Below, in pieces: positions 36,943 to 49,299 of a stretch of DNA of 64,000 bases. How positions within the stretch are numbered: position 1 is the first letter of the stretch; each line of letters opens with the position of its first letter. The stretch is from Lampris incognitus (lineage: Eukaryota; Chordata; Actinopteri; Lampriformes; Lampridae). The notes beneath the pieces were generated by a model. It was not told where the DNA came from. It ran no database searches and was given only the letters and a program-made list of their open reading frames with translations. The translations under genes were made by a program, and so were the position numbers. The stretch spans positions 13,688,137 to 13,752,136 of the forward strand of contig NC_079219.1 of the NCBI RefSeq assembly GCF_029633865.1. Direction: 5' to 3'.

Positions 36943-37076
36943 GTTCTTGGAATTTCTTACCTGGATTATTGAGCATGCATCAAGACTTTGTTTAACAGTG
37001 CTGATGCTTTCTCTAGTCAAGCTGATGTCAGACTTGCTTCTGATATTGAGAAGCTCTTACTTATTGTATCTGTATT

Positions 37077-37382
37077 TGGGTGGCATGGTGGCCCAGTGGT
37101 TACCACTGTTGCCTCACAGCAAGAAGGTCCTGGGTTAGAACCCCAGGCTTCCTCCGGGCACTCCGGTCCCCCCCCCCCCACCATCAAAAAAGACATGTAT
37201 GCTGATACTCCTGTCTGTGCCCCTGGCCAAAGCAATAGGAAATAACTGGAGTTGGTCCCCGGGTGCTGCACGGCGGCTGCCCACTGCTCCTAGCTACACA
37301 GCTAGGATGGGTTAAATGCAGAGAATGAATTTTGTTGTACTTTGTATGTACAATGGCAAATAAAGTGTATTCTATTCTATTT
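37077..37382 (+). mobile_element. tRNA-derived SINE (family A), internally shortened
   Basis: Head GTGGTTACCACTGTTGCC, then a body shorter than at 3021-3392 because the middle is missing, ending in AATAAAGTGTATTCTATTC. Confidence 0.8.
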
Positions 37383-37677
37383 CTTCCTTGCTTATAATTA
37401 GTCTACTTTGAAAGCAACCCCTCGTGCCTCAAAGTGTCAACAGTGAAACTGTACCATTATAGCTGAAGCTATAACGTCACTCCAAATGTAACACTTTTTT
37501 TTGGCTGATGTGCCATTTCTTCTCTCTTCCATAACCTTAAATTAATAAACATTTTTACTTTTACTGCAGACCATTTCCACATAACTTAAATACCCAGAAT
37601 GTTCAGGTTAGTTAGTTTGTATGGAAATGATAAGAGGCATAATTCTCTGAAACTATAGCATAAGTATAAAATTATGG

Positions 37678-37787
37678 TCAGGGTCCAGGGTGTCTCCCCA
37701 CCTGCCGCCCAATGACTGCTGGGATAGGCTCCGGCATCCCCGCGACCCTGCGAGCAGGATAAGCGGTTCGGATAATGGATGGATGGA
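37678..37787 (+). mobile_element. 3' fragment of a family A SINE
   Basis: CCAGGGTGTCTCCCC...GGATAAGCGGTTCGG and a (GGAT)n end, as in 36150-36326. Confidence 0.7.
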
Positions 37788-38648
37788 GTCTTGATTGCAT
37801 CTTCAAACTGCTGCGGCAGTTAACTGATTGGCATTTGGTTTGTAATTCCACTCCGAGACACTAGTCGTGATCGAGTGCCTGCCGCGTCTTATTTCTCCTG
37901 CTGTGCTTTGCAGCGTTTTGCATTATTTCCCCCCCTAGCTTATTATTTCCTCCACCTAAATTCGACCAAACCCTGCCCTATAAACCTCCTCCTGTGTCTA
38001 TTCCTCACCTTAACCCAACCAAGGAAACGGCTAAACTCAAACTCTTTGTAGAGGATATACCTGAATTTAGCCGCTGGTGAACGGTCCAATCGGCGGGCTG
38101 CATCCTCGCGGGGGAGGCGGGACATGTCGGGATACGAGTTAGGGAGAAAATGCGGCTATTTTTTCGTTTTATTTTACAACGTGGGAAGCGGATGAGAAGA
38201 AAATCGTGCGGCTTGACTGGCAGTCGTTTCTACACATTCGTGTCGCGTTTATAAGGTTCACCGTGGGTTGCACTCACGCCGTTCATGTTGCCGTTGCTCA
38301 GGTTGTATATTTACGGAAGTCGCTAGCTCACAGGCTATCGGTTTAGCATCATCACGTTTCGTCCGGGACAAAGAGGTGGCCACCAGTCCTTATCTATCAT
38401 CCATTGAGTGTTGTCCATTCGGGATCTAATTATCGAACGTCTACAGGAATCGTTGATTCATACGTTGCGTTAGGTAAAAGTTTTCGCAAAATAATTTGCC
38501 GTTCTCGCGTATCTGTGCAAATTGGCTCCACATTTGGGTTCGCCTCAGCAGTAATTCAGATGCTCCTTGAACCACGTATCGTCTCGCCAACACTTTGCGC
38601 TGTCCGCGTGTGTTGGAATCCCAACAGCCCACTCCAAAGTTGGCCGTC
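37788..38648 (+). promoter_or_regulatory. Likely promoter and 5' UTR of the exon-copied zinc-finger gene
   Basis: CG-containing sequence leads directly into the first coding exon. No other ORF or repeat is seen. No TATA box is placed with confidence. Confidence 0.35.
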
Positions 38649-41600
38649 ATGTCCTCAGAGTACACCATTGATATTCAGCTGACAGAGCTGGGGTTTCCTG
38701 ATATTTTGAAGCCACTCGAGGCACATGTGCGAGAGCCAAGTGTTTTGGCTTCATCGTGTCCCCCTTTCTCTCACAATCACTCTACCTCCTTTCTCTCAAG
38801 CACATCTGGAGAGAAGCAGCCAGTCAAATGCAACCTTTCGGTTCCTAAAGATCGGCAGGTTACTGGTGTTGCGCAAACCAATGATATTCAGCAAGCCACA
38901 GCGGCAGCATCACCATATACAACTCAACCTCCAACACAACGCTTACAAGAGAAACAAGCTAACAGTCAGTGTTCTGTCGAGGCAGCCAAAAGCTCCGTGT
39001 TTCCGGCTAAATCATTAGCAAGTAGTCCGAACAACAGACTTGGTCACAGCACTGGACAAGGAGCCTCTGAAATTCTGCCCGGGACATCGGAAGAAAACAA
39101 CGGCGGAAACAAAACCGAAAATGGAAGGACAGGTGTTGACGAACTAGAAACGAATGGCAATTCAATAGAGATATATGAGTCAGAGGAAACGGATGACAGT
39201 GAGGCGTCTGACATGGAAGAGGACGAAGAGGAGGAGGAGTCCATGGAAGAGGAAGAAGGACAAGACAATGGTATGATTTATTGTCTTTATGCATGATCAA
39301 TAATCCAGGTAAGAAAGTCACATAAAGTTGAATCAGTTCATCTGAACACGTTTATTGGGAGAAATGTTTCGTCACTGATATAAGTTACCTCAGTCTCAAC
39401 TGACTGCAGTTATCCCAGTCCTTATAAACAGAACAGTTGCATAACGACCTAACCAACAATCGTTTTCATATGCAAATAGGCGTGACCATTAACTAGACTT
39501 ATAATGGCAACGTGTACTATTCAGAGGATTGCGGAATAGTTGCAATAGTATTAATTAGTAGTTGCACAGCATTTTAAGATGATGACAGATGTACTGTTAG
39601 TCCCCCCCCCCCACCGGTTCAGTGATAGTTTTGCCCTCCTCACATAGATGACCTCTTTGACTCCCTGTTCAAATCAGCATTCCTCCCTATCAAGGATGTG
39701 CACATCCTCATCCTTGAAGGAGTGGCCACTGGCCTGTAGATGGGTGTAGACTGTGGAGTCCTGGCCTCACATATTGGCTCTTCTGTGTTGTGCCATCCTC
39801 TTGGCCCGCCTTTGTTTAGTTTCCCCAGTGTACAAGTCACAGCAATCCCGGCGCTTAACAGCGTACACTGCATTGCTCTGTTTGTGCCTGGGGACCCGAT
39901 CCTTGGACTGGGCCAATTTCCGGCATAGCGTGTTTTAGATTTTGAAAGCAACTGAGACACGATGTTTGGAAAATACACATCTCAACTCTTCCAACACTCC
40001 CGCCACATACTGAATCACCACTGGTTTAGGTTTAGACAGCTGTTGTCCTCTCTTTGATCGGCTGGTGCACTGTGGGGGCATCTTCCTGGCTTTGACAAAT
40101 GCCCAGTTAGGATAACCACACTTAACCAGTGCCTGTTTAATGTGGGATTTCTCCCCTATCCCGGCTGCTATGTCGGTGGGAACGTTGTCAGCTCAGTGGT
40201 ACAGCTCCCCTGATGACTCCTAGTTTGTGCTCCAGTGGATGATGAGAGTCAAACCTCAAGTACTCATCAGTATGTGTTGGTTTATGGTAAACATTAACAA
40301 TCAAATGTCCCCATTACAAATTGCAATTTCCTCTATACATTTTGCACATCCTCTGTGAATAGTAAGCATTGCCAATGTAACTCAAGTCGATGGTTACGGC
40401 AATTTGCATATGAAACCCATCGTTGGTTTCGGGTCATTATGCCACTGTATTGTTTATAAGGGTGGGGATACCTTCAGTCAGCGTCGTGTATAGAGAGTCT
40501 GGTCAACTGGCTACACAGGTGCCATATTGCCTACCAACTGGTTGGCAGCCCCATGTGCACGCTATTCAAAATTGCACTCACTTCATGATCTCTCAAGCTG
40601 CACTTCCAAAGAAATAAGGGCAAACAGAGATGGGTGCCGGGTGAGGTTCTCAGGCACGGTGGGTGTGGCTATGGTGCTGTAGGCATGACAAACGCAGCGG
40701 CGGGCATGATGGAAAGGACGTGTCAAGCGGGTATATTTTGAGTGTTGTGAGTGAAGTTGAAGTCAAGTGTGAGTGAACTGGATGGTTCTGGTGATATACT
40801 AGATATACCTATAATGTGTGGATCCAGGGGGCCCACCCGGGCCGTAAATTTTTTTTCCCCAAACGACATAACAATGGAGAACACATTGGCCTAGAGGCTT
40901 CTGATTGGTTCTGACCAGGATGTTTCACTTTTCAGTCCATGATGAAGGTGATGAGATCAGGAAGAAACCCACCAGTGGTCATAACACAGTTGCGGGCACT
41001 GAGCAGGGGCCTCTGCTGCATACATGTAGATTTCAACCCAAAGAATTTACTCCAGAGACTTTAGCTTTTATCCACTACACAACTGGTGTGGTGGGTAAAT
41101 TGATGATCAGTACCAGTATTACATATTTTGCAACATTCAGTAGGCTACTAGTGAATGATAATGAGCAATAATATCAGGGACACTAGAGAACTATTAGGCC
41201 TACCTGTTTCAAGGTTTAGCCAGTGCAGCGTCGGTTCTGTATCGGGGCTCTTGTCTAGTTTATCTCAGCACTACCCACACACTGCCGCGGCTCAGGCTCA
41301 GGCCTGTCACTCTGTCCATCCCATACAACAATATGACACTGTTTACATTTGCCTGATTTCTGTCAACTGTTATACACGGCTTGGATGTGCTATACAACTG
41401 ATTTCCACACATCAATACCTTACAGACTCTTGGGTTGTTCTAGGGAAGTTACTTTAATGAAAAATCGTTAACACTGAAATGAACTCGCCGAGCACAAGTA
41501 GAAATAAGCTGAGGGGGACCAGCCCAGCCTGCGACTCTTCACGGTCCAAACTGCCCTCCTTTGTGCATCCTGTGGAAATCGTTGCATCATACGGCCTTGT

Positions 41601-44600
41601 CCCAGCCAAACGGAACAGCCCCAAGCTGCTCAACACACCAGTTCTCCTTCAGCTGCTACAAATCGGCAAGAAATGGGCCGAAAACGCAGGAAAAATCATT
41701 GAAACATCATGGTGACAGAGCCAGACGTTGGTAGACAACATGGCGCCCGTCAAGCACGTGACAGGCTCTCAGCCAATCACAGCGCATGTTGCAAAGATTA
41801 GAGGATGGCCAGACTCTCTTGATACATGGCGTTGCCTGTAGTCAGTTGAGACTGAAGAGGTCACTTAGATGAGTGATGAAAAGTTTCTCCCTATAAATGT
41901 TGTGTCCAGATGAACTGATTCAACTTTCTGTGATACATTGGTGTTTATTTGTTTTTAAAGTGTGACCCATTACAATCTTGATTTAAGCATATATGTTTTG
42001 CTCTTAATTTAGTCTTTTTTTTATAATTAACAGCACATTTTGGTTTTTCCTCTTCTCCTTGTTCCAGAGCCCAGATCTTCAGGAGATTACTGCTGTGATG
42101 TTTGTGACCTTCGGCTACCCTCCAACAGAAAGCTGCAAGATCATATGAATCTCCACACAGGAGCACGGCCATACTTCTGTGTTGAATGTGGCAAACGTTT
42201 TTGCCAGATGAGCACCTACCGTGCCCATCTTCGCACACATTCTCAATCCAAAGTGAATACATTCCACTGTCGCATATGCCGGAGGCAGTTTGAGTCAGAG
42301 GGAGGATTGAAGGGTCACCTTTCAACCACTCATTTTGAGAACAAGTTTTATGAATGTGACCTGTGCAAGCGTATCTATACCAACCTGAGACGGTGTCAAC
42401 AGCATGTAGAGTGGCACAAACGCTCTCTAGCAAACTTTCAATGTGAGAATTGTGGTCGCATTTTCTCCCAAGCAAATTACCTTGCACGGCACATGAAAAA
42501 AAAAAAGTGCAGATGCCCTATAAACAATACGAAAGCACATAAAAAAAAGCGCAAGCGCAACTACAGTTGCACAGATTGTCCAAGGAACTTTGCTGGCAAA
42601 AACTCTCTCCTGAAACATAGTTTCTCTCATCTAGGTTTGCTACCATACACGTGTATACAGTGCCACTGCCACTTCCGCCTGGCAAGGCTCTACTGGAAAC
42701 ACAAGTGTGAACCCCAGTGTATTCACTGTGTTGCCTGTCTCAGAGATTTTCACAGCAAGATGGACTTCGAGATGCACAAAAAGGATACGGGCTGCTGGGG
42801 GCATCAGGAACCTGAAGGCAATAAGATTCGCTGTTTGGAGTGTGGTCAAATTTTTGCCACTAAAGAACAGCTAAAAAGTCATGCTGGTGCTCACCAGAGG
42901 GTACTATCCTGTGCCGAGTGTGGAAAGGGGTTTCGGTCAGCATTGCTGTTGATGTCTCACATGGGTGGTCATGTGGGCCATAGACCCTGCCTTTGTCAGA
43001 ACTGTGGACTGGGTTTTCCCCACCAGCAGGGCTATGATAGTCACCTCAAGACTTGTGGAAAAATACCTGCCCCTGTGGTGAGTATTTGGCCTTTTGTGGG
43101 ATTTGAATTTGTTTTTAGAAATGCTTTTTTGTTGTTTGTTTATCTGGCAACCTCTTTCTGTATCTATGTGGATTATGTATGTGTATCCAAAGGAGTTGAA
43201 TCAAGTGCAGCTGGATTTATACCAAGTCCAGCTGCACTTGATTCAACTCCTTTGGATAACCATGACCTGGATGAATGAGAACATTCACAGACATTATGTA
43301 TGTGTGTATGTGACTAACTACTGTGGGGTGTTTTTGTCTTTTTATAGACTGCTCTCAAGAAACGGGCCTCCAACAGCTCTCAACCTGCTGTGAAACCTAC
43401 ACCTCTGCTTGTTGAAAAACTTCCACTTCCAGCAACAGCCCCTACGAATGCATCAAATCTAGCATGTACTGCTATCACAGTCCATACTGATGTCCCTGCA
43501 GCACCAGTGAAGGACCTGATCAGTCACGAACATGTGACTGAAGGCATGTCTGGTGGGTCTGGACCTGAAGATGATAAGAATCACTGTTTGGAGTGTGGTC
43601 AAAGGTTTGCCACTCCAGAACAGCTACAAAGTCATGCTAGTGTTCACCAGGCGGTACTATCCTGTGCCGAGTGTGGAAAGGGGTTTCGGTCAGCATCGCT
43701 GTTGATGTCTCACATGGGTGGTCATGTGGGCCAGAGACCCTGCCTTTGTCAGAACTGTGGACTGGGTTTTTCCCACCAGAAGGGCTATGATAATCACCTC
43801 AAGACTTGTGGAGAAATACCTGCCTCTGTGGTGAGTTTTTGGCCATTTGTGGGATTTCAATTTTTTTAAAATTTATTTTTAGAAATACTGGCTTTTGATT
43901 GTTTCTCTGGTAATTTCTTTCTGCATCTATGTGGATTATGTATGTGTCTGTGAATGAGGTGATGAATGCTGTGAGTTGTTATTGTTTTGTCCTTTTATAG
44001 AGTGCTCTCAAACATTGGACCTCAAACAGCTCTCAACCACCTGTGAAACCTACACTTCTGCTCATTGAAAAACTTCGACTTCCAGCAACAGTCCCTATAA
44101 ATGCATCAAATCTAGCACATACTGCAGTCACAGTCCATACTGATGTCACAAACATCCCTGCAGCACCAGAAAGGAACCTGATCAGTCAAGGACATGTGAC
44201 AGAAGGCATGTCTGGTGGGCCTGGACCTGAAGACAATAAGAATCGCTGTTTGGAGTGTGGTCAAAGTTTTACCTCTCCAGAACAGCTACAAAGTCATGCT
44301 AGTGTTCACCAGATGGTACTATCCTGTGCCGAGTGTGGAAAGGGGTTTCGGTCAGCATCACTGTTGATGTCTCACATGGGTGGTCATGTGGGCCAGAGAC
44401 CCCGCCTTTGTCACAACTGTGGACTGGGTTTTGCCCAACAGCAGGGCTATGATAATCACCTCAAGACTTGTGGACAAATACCTGCTTCTGTGGTGAGTTT
44501 TTAGCCTTTTGTTTCTCTGGCAAACTCTTGCTGCATCTATGTGTGATTATGTATGTGTCTATGTGAACGAGTTGATAAATACTGTGAGGTGTTATTTTGT

Positions 44601-45483
44601 CCTTTTATAGAGTGCTCTCAAGAAACGTTGGGCCTCAAACAGCTCTCCTCCACCTATGAAATCTACACTTCAGCCTGTTGAAAAACTTCAACTTCCAACA
44701 ACAGCCTCTATGAATGCATCAAGTCTAGCACATACTACAGTCAAAGTCCATACTGATGTCACAAACATCCCTGCAGCACCAGTGAAGGAACTGATCAGTC
44801 AGGGACATGTGACAGAAGGCATGTCTGGAGGGTCTGGTCAATCAGAGGGGGTGTTTCAGCTAACCCATGATAAACTGCCTCCTCCAGCATTAAACCTTGT
44901 CTTATTTGTTCCTGTCCCATCTACAGTCCCCCAAACACTGCCTGCTGTAGATGTTCTGGTCAAACCCCCTGTGGCTCTCCCACTTGCTCCAAAAGCTGAA
45001 CCAACATTTGATCTTCATGAGGCTGCGTCATGTGTTGGTGTGAATTCTGTTTCAGGGGCACAGCTACATATAGATTCCCCTCTGGATTTGGTATCAGCCA
45101 GGAAACAGGATCCAGTCAGCGTGGTACCATTGGATTTGTCCAAAAAATTCATCTCTCCCTTGCCCTCCTTTACCCAGGCACCTTCTGTTAAAATAGAGCC
45201 AGAAGACCCCACATTCTCAGAAGAGGTAGAGACAGAGACATTCCCAAGAACTGATTGTGTGGAACAAAATATAAAAAGTTCGGAGACTATGCCAGAGAGC
45301 GATAGGCAGACTGCAGCAAAGCAGCTGAAACCAATGGAATTTAGTACATCTCCCGGTCTAATAGTTGACATTAAGAAAGAGCTTGACTCTCCTGGTCTTG
45401 ATTTTCACATGGTGTCCTCTGAGTCCTGCCTGCTGACAGTAGAAAGCCCAGCGAAGGAAATCAAGATGGAGGTTGATGAGTGA
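38649..45483 (+). CDS. C2H2 zinc-finger protein with copied finger exons and a CtBP/SUMO-motif tail, about 1159 aa
   Basis: Five coding exons: 38649-39270, 42068-43077, 43348-43830, 44001-44492, 44611-45483. All are GT-AG and in phase (3480 nt). The first in-frame ATG (GCCGTCATGTCC) was chosen. Exon 1 gives a Ser/Thr/Gln-rich N-terminus ending in a Glu/Asp-rich stretch. Exon 2 encodes about eleven C2H2/C2HC fingers. The last three (LECGQ..., AECGKGFRSA..., CQNCGLGF...HLKTC) are repeated in exons 3 and 4. Exons 2/3, 3/4 and 4/5 join in phase 0, so exons 3 and 4 could be skipped without frame loss. Exon 5 has PLDLSKK, a CtBP-type motif, plus VKIEPE, IKKE and IKME SUMO-type sites. I infer a nuclear transcriptional repressor. 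I do not recognise the orthologue. Confidence 0.85.
39319..41932 (-). mobile_element. Penelope-like element remnant in intron 1 of the zinc-finger gene
   Basis: Inverted copies of TCACA(T/G)AAAGTTGAATCAG and the following roughly 80 bases close both ends (39319-39410 and 41835-41932). On the minus strand, 39640-39900 holds pieces like the GIY-YIG endonuclease part of Penelope-like elements. The copy is old and broken. Another inverted terminal-like segment at about 40400-40480 suggests a composite of two copies. The 40500-41800 part is not recognised. Confidence 0.6.
42820..44492 (+). repeat. Tandem block duplication carrying three fingers plus intron ends
   Basis: The phrase CCTGTGCCGAGTGTGGAAAG starts at 42908, 43661 and 44323, giving periods of 753 and 662 bases. 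Exon sequence, the donor region GTGAGTTTTTGGCC and the next acceptor CCTTTTATAG are all copied. Whole exon-intron blocks were therefore duplicated. Confidence 0.9.
43184..43258. repeat. Perfect 32-bp inverted repeat with 11-base loop
   Basis: The left arm at 43184-43215 (TATCCAAAGGAGTTGAATCA...) is the exact reverse complement of 43227-43258. It lies in the intron after exon 2 and is absent from the two copied introns. The arm resembles the GTTGAATCAGTTCATCTGG end of the Penelope-like copies nearby. Confidence 0.9.
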
Positions 45484-45603
45484 AGCCCGGCCTATACCAA
45501 GTCTAAACTGCTGGCCAGACCTTAATCAAAATTAAAAGAGCCATATCAGTGTGAAGGAGAAGATGCGTAGATGGTGAGGGAAGGTGAAGACTTGTTGGGG
45601 GAG

Positions 45604-45609
45604 AATAAA
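45604..45609 (+). promoter_or_regulatory. Candidate polyadenylation signal
   Basis: AATAAA 121 bases after the stop codon of the exon-copied zinc-finger gene. Confidence 0.5.
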
Positions 45610-47103
45610 GCTCATCAGTGTGTCATCTATAATCAAACTTCTGTTCTGGAGGATATACATAATACCGTATTTTTAGCATGCGTTTGCATACTATCTTTTG
45701 TGCATACTGTGGCCACGTTCATCTAAAATGATTAGTAGAAAAGATAAATAGTACTGTACATATTTATTTCTAATCAGTGTATGAACTAATGGACTGTTTC
45801 TGTATTGAGGAATTTTGACATCTTAAAAAAGAAAAAAGGCCAGTTTTATGATTTGTCAGGTGAAATGATGACATTAGATTTACAACTGGTTAGACTGTTT
45901 TTGTTTATTCCATTAGTGGTTTTTTTTTGTTTTTTGTTATTCCACAGAGCACCCTATTGGAACAGAAAGTTGAGAGATGGTGTCCCACGTGGTCCCATCT
46001 GTAGCTGTTTCAGAGTTTTTCTTTCTTTCTTTTTTTTACTCACACGGATTAAAATTTAATTAATTGAATTTACAGTCTGGGATGATGTGGACCCCCATAT
46101 GCAAGCTAACCACCACAGATGTAATTATTTTCATGTTTTTTTTTTTGATATACTGTATTGATCCCCGTAGGGAAGTTGCACTGCATTTAACCCATCCAAG
46201 CTGTGTAGCGAGGAGCAGTGGACAGCCGCCGTGCAGCTCTAGGTAGCATAGTACTAATGCAAATAATAATATAATTAATAACAAACCCTATGCAATAAGA
46301 CAAAGATGGAGCTTTCACATCTTGACATATTTTTCATCCAAATTTGTATGTCCAAAGTTTTGTGTGGTCATGCAATCTATTTGTTATTGGAGCCTTTATG
46401 TTGTGTGGACCATCACTTATGTATATATAGCACAAAATGTGTTTTCAGTAATGAAAATGAGAGGGTTTGGGTGTTTTATGTTGTGTTATCAGGGGTTGTA
46501 ACTTGCATCTTTATTGCTGTGGAGATTTTGCATTTTTTTGTGTGTATACAATTGGTAACATACTCGGTTTACAAAACGGCAGCCCCTTTTTAGTTTTGAT
46601 GCTGTTTTGCTTTTGTTTTCTAGGATAGGCTACAGCTACTATGTCCTTCTGCTTTTTCTTAGGGGAAAGAATATAATTTATACTTGCTGGTGTAATTATT
46701 GATACTTGGTACTTTTTTTTTTGTCCCTCCTTTCTAAAATGGTTCAATGGGTATGCAAGGTGTGGGTGTTTTGGAGTATACTGCGGTTAAGTTTTCTTTT
46801 GGATATTGATTTGATATTCATCCACCCGCTCTATTAAACACTCTAACCATTTGACTTTATGATGTCAAATATGTTATCAAAGATGCTGATTTATACTCTT
46901 CACACACCACAAAGCTTGGTTTGGGGGATATACTATATTTCACTGATTTGATATGTATTTTCCAGGCTTGCAAATGTGTAAACACCTACCTGACCACCCT
47001 CCACACTGCTGTCAAACATGGCCTGGAAAACACATACTAAATTTACACATACCACAAGACATTTTTTCAATATAAATGTGTATTTTCATGCCATACCAGG
47101 TCT
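45610..47103. other. Intergenic DNA with a SINE fragment
   Basis: T-rich sequence with no gene seen. A short inverted fragment at 46138-46245 (TTGATCCCC...GCATTTAACCCATCC) matches the 3' part of family A SINEs. Confidence 0.45.
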
Positions 47104-48625
47104 TAATGAACTACCTCACCATTATATGAAGTGATGTGAAACCAAGTGTCGAGTACACACAGGAATGTACTGCACATACCACAAGGCTTGTTTTAGGCAA
47201 AGTACTTTTTCAGGGGATTTTATATTGATTTATTTAGACCTTCTATTCTGAGCAATTCTTGCCAGAATATATACTGCACAAACTTGAATGTTCTGCGCAT
47301 AACCCAGCGGTTGTGTTTTAAAACATGGCAAGACGTTAGGTAACTTAGTTTGTTGTATTTATTTTAACTGTGGAAAGTCTTTTTTTGGAGGTTGTCAGAA
47401 CTGTAAAGCAGCAGTCAGGAAACCATCTTTCACAGGTGTCCCATTGGGTCGATACATAAAGAGAGAAGGCCACTAGTATATTGTCAGTTTTTGGTGAAAA
47501 TATTACTTAAGACACTTGGACTGTGCACAGTGTGCTTGTGCACGTAGTTTTGTGTAGACATGCATTTGCTGTGTACATGTGTATACAGTGTGATGTGATA
47601 AAAGGCTATGGTAATATTTACCCAGTCAATTACTGTCGATTTTGTCCCTGCTGTTCTTAGCACATCTTTCAGTCCACGGGTAGAACAGTACTCTTGTGGT
47701 TTTACACTTAGAAAACAAGTATAGATGCATATTTTCAGTGGTTATTAAGTGCCTAAAACATGCCTTGTGGTATGTGGAGAATATTCATCTATGTGCTGCA
47801 TGTGTGAGTGGAGACATACAGATACCTCGGCACCACAATTGACCACAAACTCGCCTTCAGACCTAATAGAGAAATCATCTTCTCCAAATGTCAGCGACGC
47901 CTCTTCTGTCTGAGGAAACTCCGGGTTACACCGATCACTTCTACGAGCTTTCTGCTGGTGCTTCGTTGAATCCATCGCTACCTTCAACATAACAGCCTGG
48001 TTTGGTGCTTTGAGCAACGTCCACCTTGATCCTCTCAACAAAATCATCAGCATGAGCAGCAGAATCACTGGACAGGACCTAGAACCTCTAAGCAGCATCT
48101 ACAGCAGACGGTTGAAAGGAAAGGACTACAAATAGCCTTGGACACCACACACATACTACACAACCAATACAGCCTGCAATGCCAATACCTGCAGGCCGCA
48201 GATAAAGGTCACCCCTGTTCAAGACCAAGCTTTGTGCTCACTTCCATTAGACTTATTATATGAATGCCTGAGCTATCTCGGGGCTTGACCTCCTCATTCA
48301 TGTGTTTATTACTATTTATCTATGGACATTTCCGACCATACCCAACATATTAGTGGACGTCCTAAACTGTTGTCAAGTTGCACTGATATGTTGTCTACTT
48401 TGTTTTTGTCATCTGTCCGGTTATGGGTTGTGTATGCACTGACACTTTCACACAAATGAAATTCCTAAACAATAAAAGTTGTTTTGACTTATGACTTTTG
48501 AGTTTAACATAAAAACACCGGATAGTACTTAACCTACAACAAGCCTTGTGGTATGTGCAGTACATTCCTTTGCGTACTTTGCACTCGTTTCACATCGTCT
48601 CATATAATGGTGAGGTAGTTTAATA
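47104..48625. mobile_element. Fold-back structure with about 100-bp inverted arms
   Basis: The left arm 47104-47208 (CTACCTCACCATTATATGA, GGAATGTACTGCACATACC, ACAAGGCTTGTT) recurs inverted at 48524-48625 with roughly 80% identity by eye. The ACATACCACAAG-type motif is also seen at about 46907, 47047 and inverted at about 47762. A LINE piece occupies the middle. The family is not recognised. Confidence 0.6.
47815..48490 (+). mobile_element. LINE ORF2 3' fragment (CR1/L2/Rex-like clade)
   Basis: The first 130 bases read YLGTTIDHKL...KCQRRLFCLRKLRV, the segment just after the reverse transcriptase of CR1/L2/Rex-type LINEs. Frame-damaged C-terminal sequence and an AATAAAAG tail follow. It lies inside the fold-back structure. 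Confidence 0.65.
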
Positions 48626-48691
48626 GAATTATAAATGTATAATGGTACACACACATTGCTTCACACACACACAAATATATATATATATAAA

Positions 48692-48795
48692 ATCCAGTGA
48701 GTCAAGTAAATTCTTTATTGGACAGCACAAGCCTGCTTCATGCCATAATCATCAGCTTGTACTGTCTCGTAAAAAATTTACTTGACTCACTGGAT
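48692..48795. repeat. Hairpin repeat with a perfect 21-bp stem beside a (TA)n run
   Basis: ATCCAGTGAGTCAAGTAAATT at 48692-48712 (just after an AT run) is exactly inverted at 48775-48795. Inner segments GACAGCACAAGC and GCTTGTACTGTC also pair. Part of the arm recurs at about 48911 (ATCCAGTGAGTCAAG). Confidence 0.8.
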
Positions 48796-48802
48796 ATTAT
48801 TT

Positions 48803-49086
48803 TGTTCCTTATGTGTTGAGCACTTTCCTACCGTTGAGTGTTTCTTCTAACAAAGTTATATATATATATATAACGTATATATAACGTATATATATAGTAA
48901 TGTAATATATAATCCAGTGAGTCAAGCATGATGAGTTGACAGCTGATGATTGACAGCTGATGGAGTGCGCGACGCACGAAATATGTATTACATTTTTTCT
49001 TCTTCCCTGCATCTGTATTGATATTCCGCTCTTCATTAGTTGAGCACTTCTATCAACACCATTGACGGTTTCGGGGGGGAAAACCG

Positions 49087-49184
<98 letters not shown>

Positions 49185-49230
49185 ATATATATATATATAC
49201 CATGTGTGTGTGCGTGTGTGTAAAATTAGT
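48803..49230. repeat. GTTGAGCACTTT repeats and compound (TA)n/(GT)n microsatellite
   Basis: Two GTTGAGCACTT-type segments (48816 and 49040 regions) lead into TA runs at about 48856-48895 and 49089-49098. A long (GT)n at about 49099-49153 and alternating TA and GT runs follow to 49230. Confidence 0.85.
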
Positions 49231-49299
49231 GATGTGTTTTCCAGACTACTTTTGACTGCATTGTGGGTGGTGATCAGGTAGGTATTTTATACCCCCCCC

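Noticed and set aside
43078-43278. Extension of the second exon of the exon-copied zinc-finger gene past its donor
   Set aside because: The finger homology stops at the GTGAGT donor, which is conserved in the copies. The extension is intron plus the hairpin.
49088-49230. CRISPR-like or coding repeat
   Set aside because: It is a simple GT/TA microsatellite with no spacers. The open frames over it are low-complexity artefacts.
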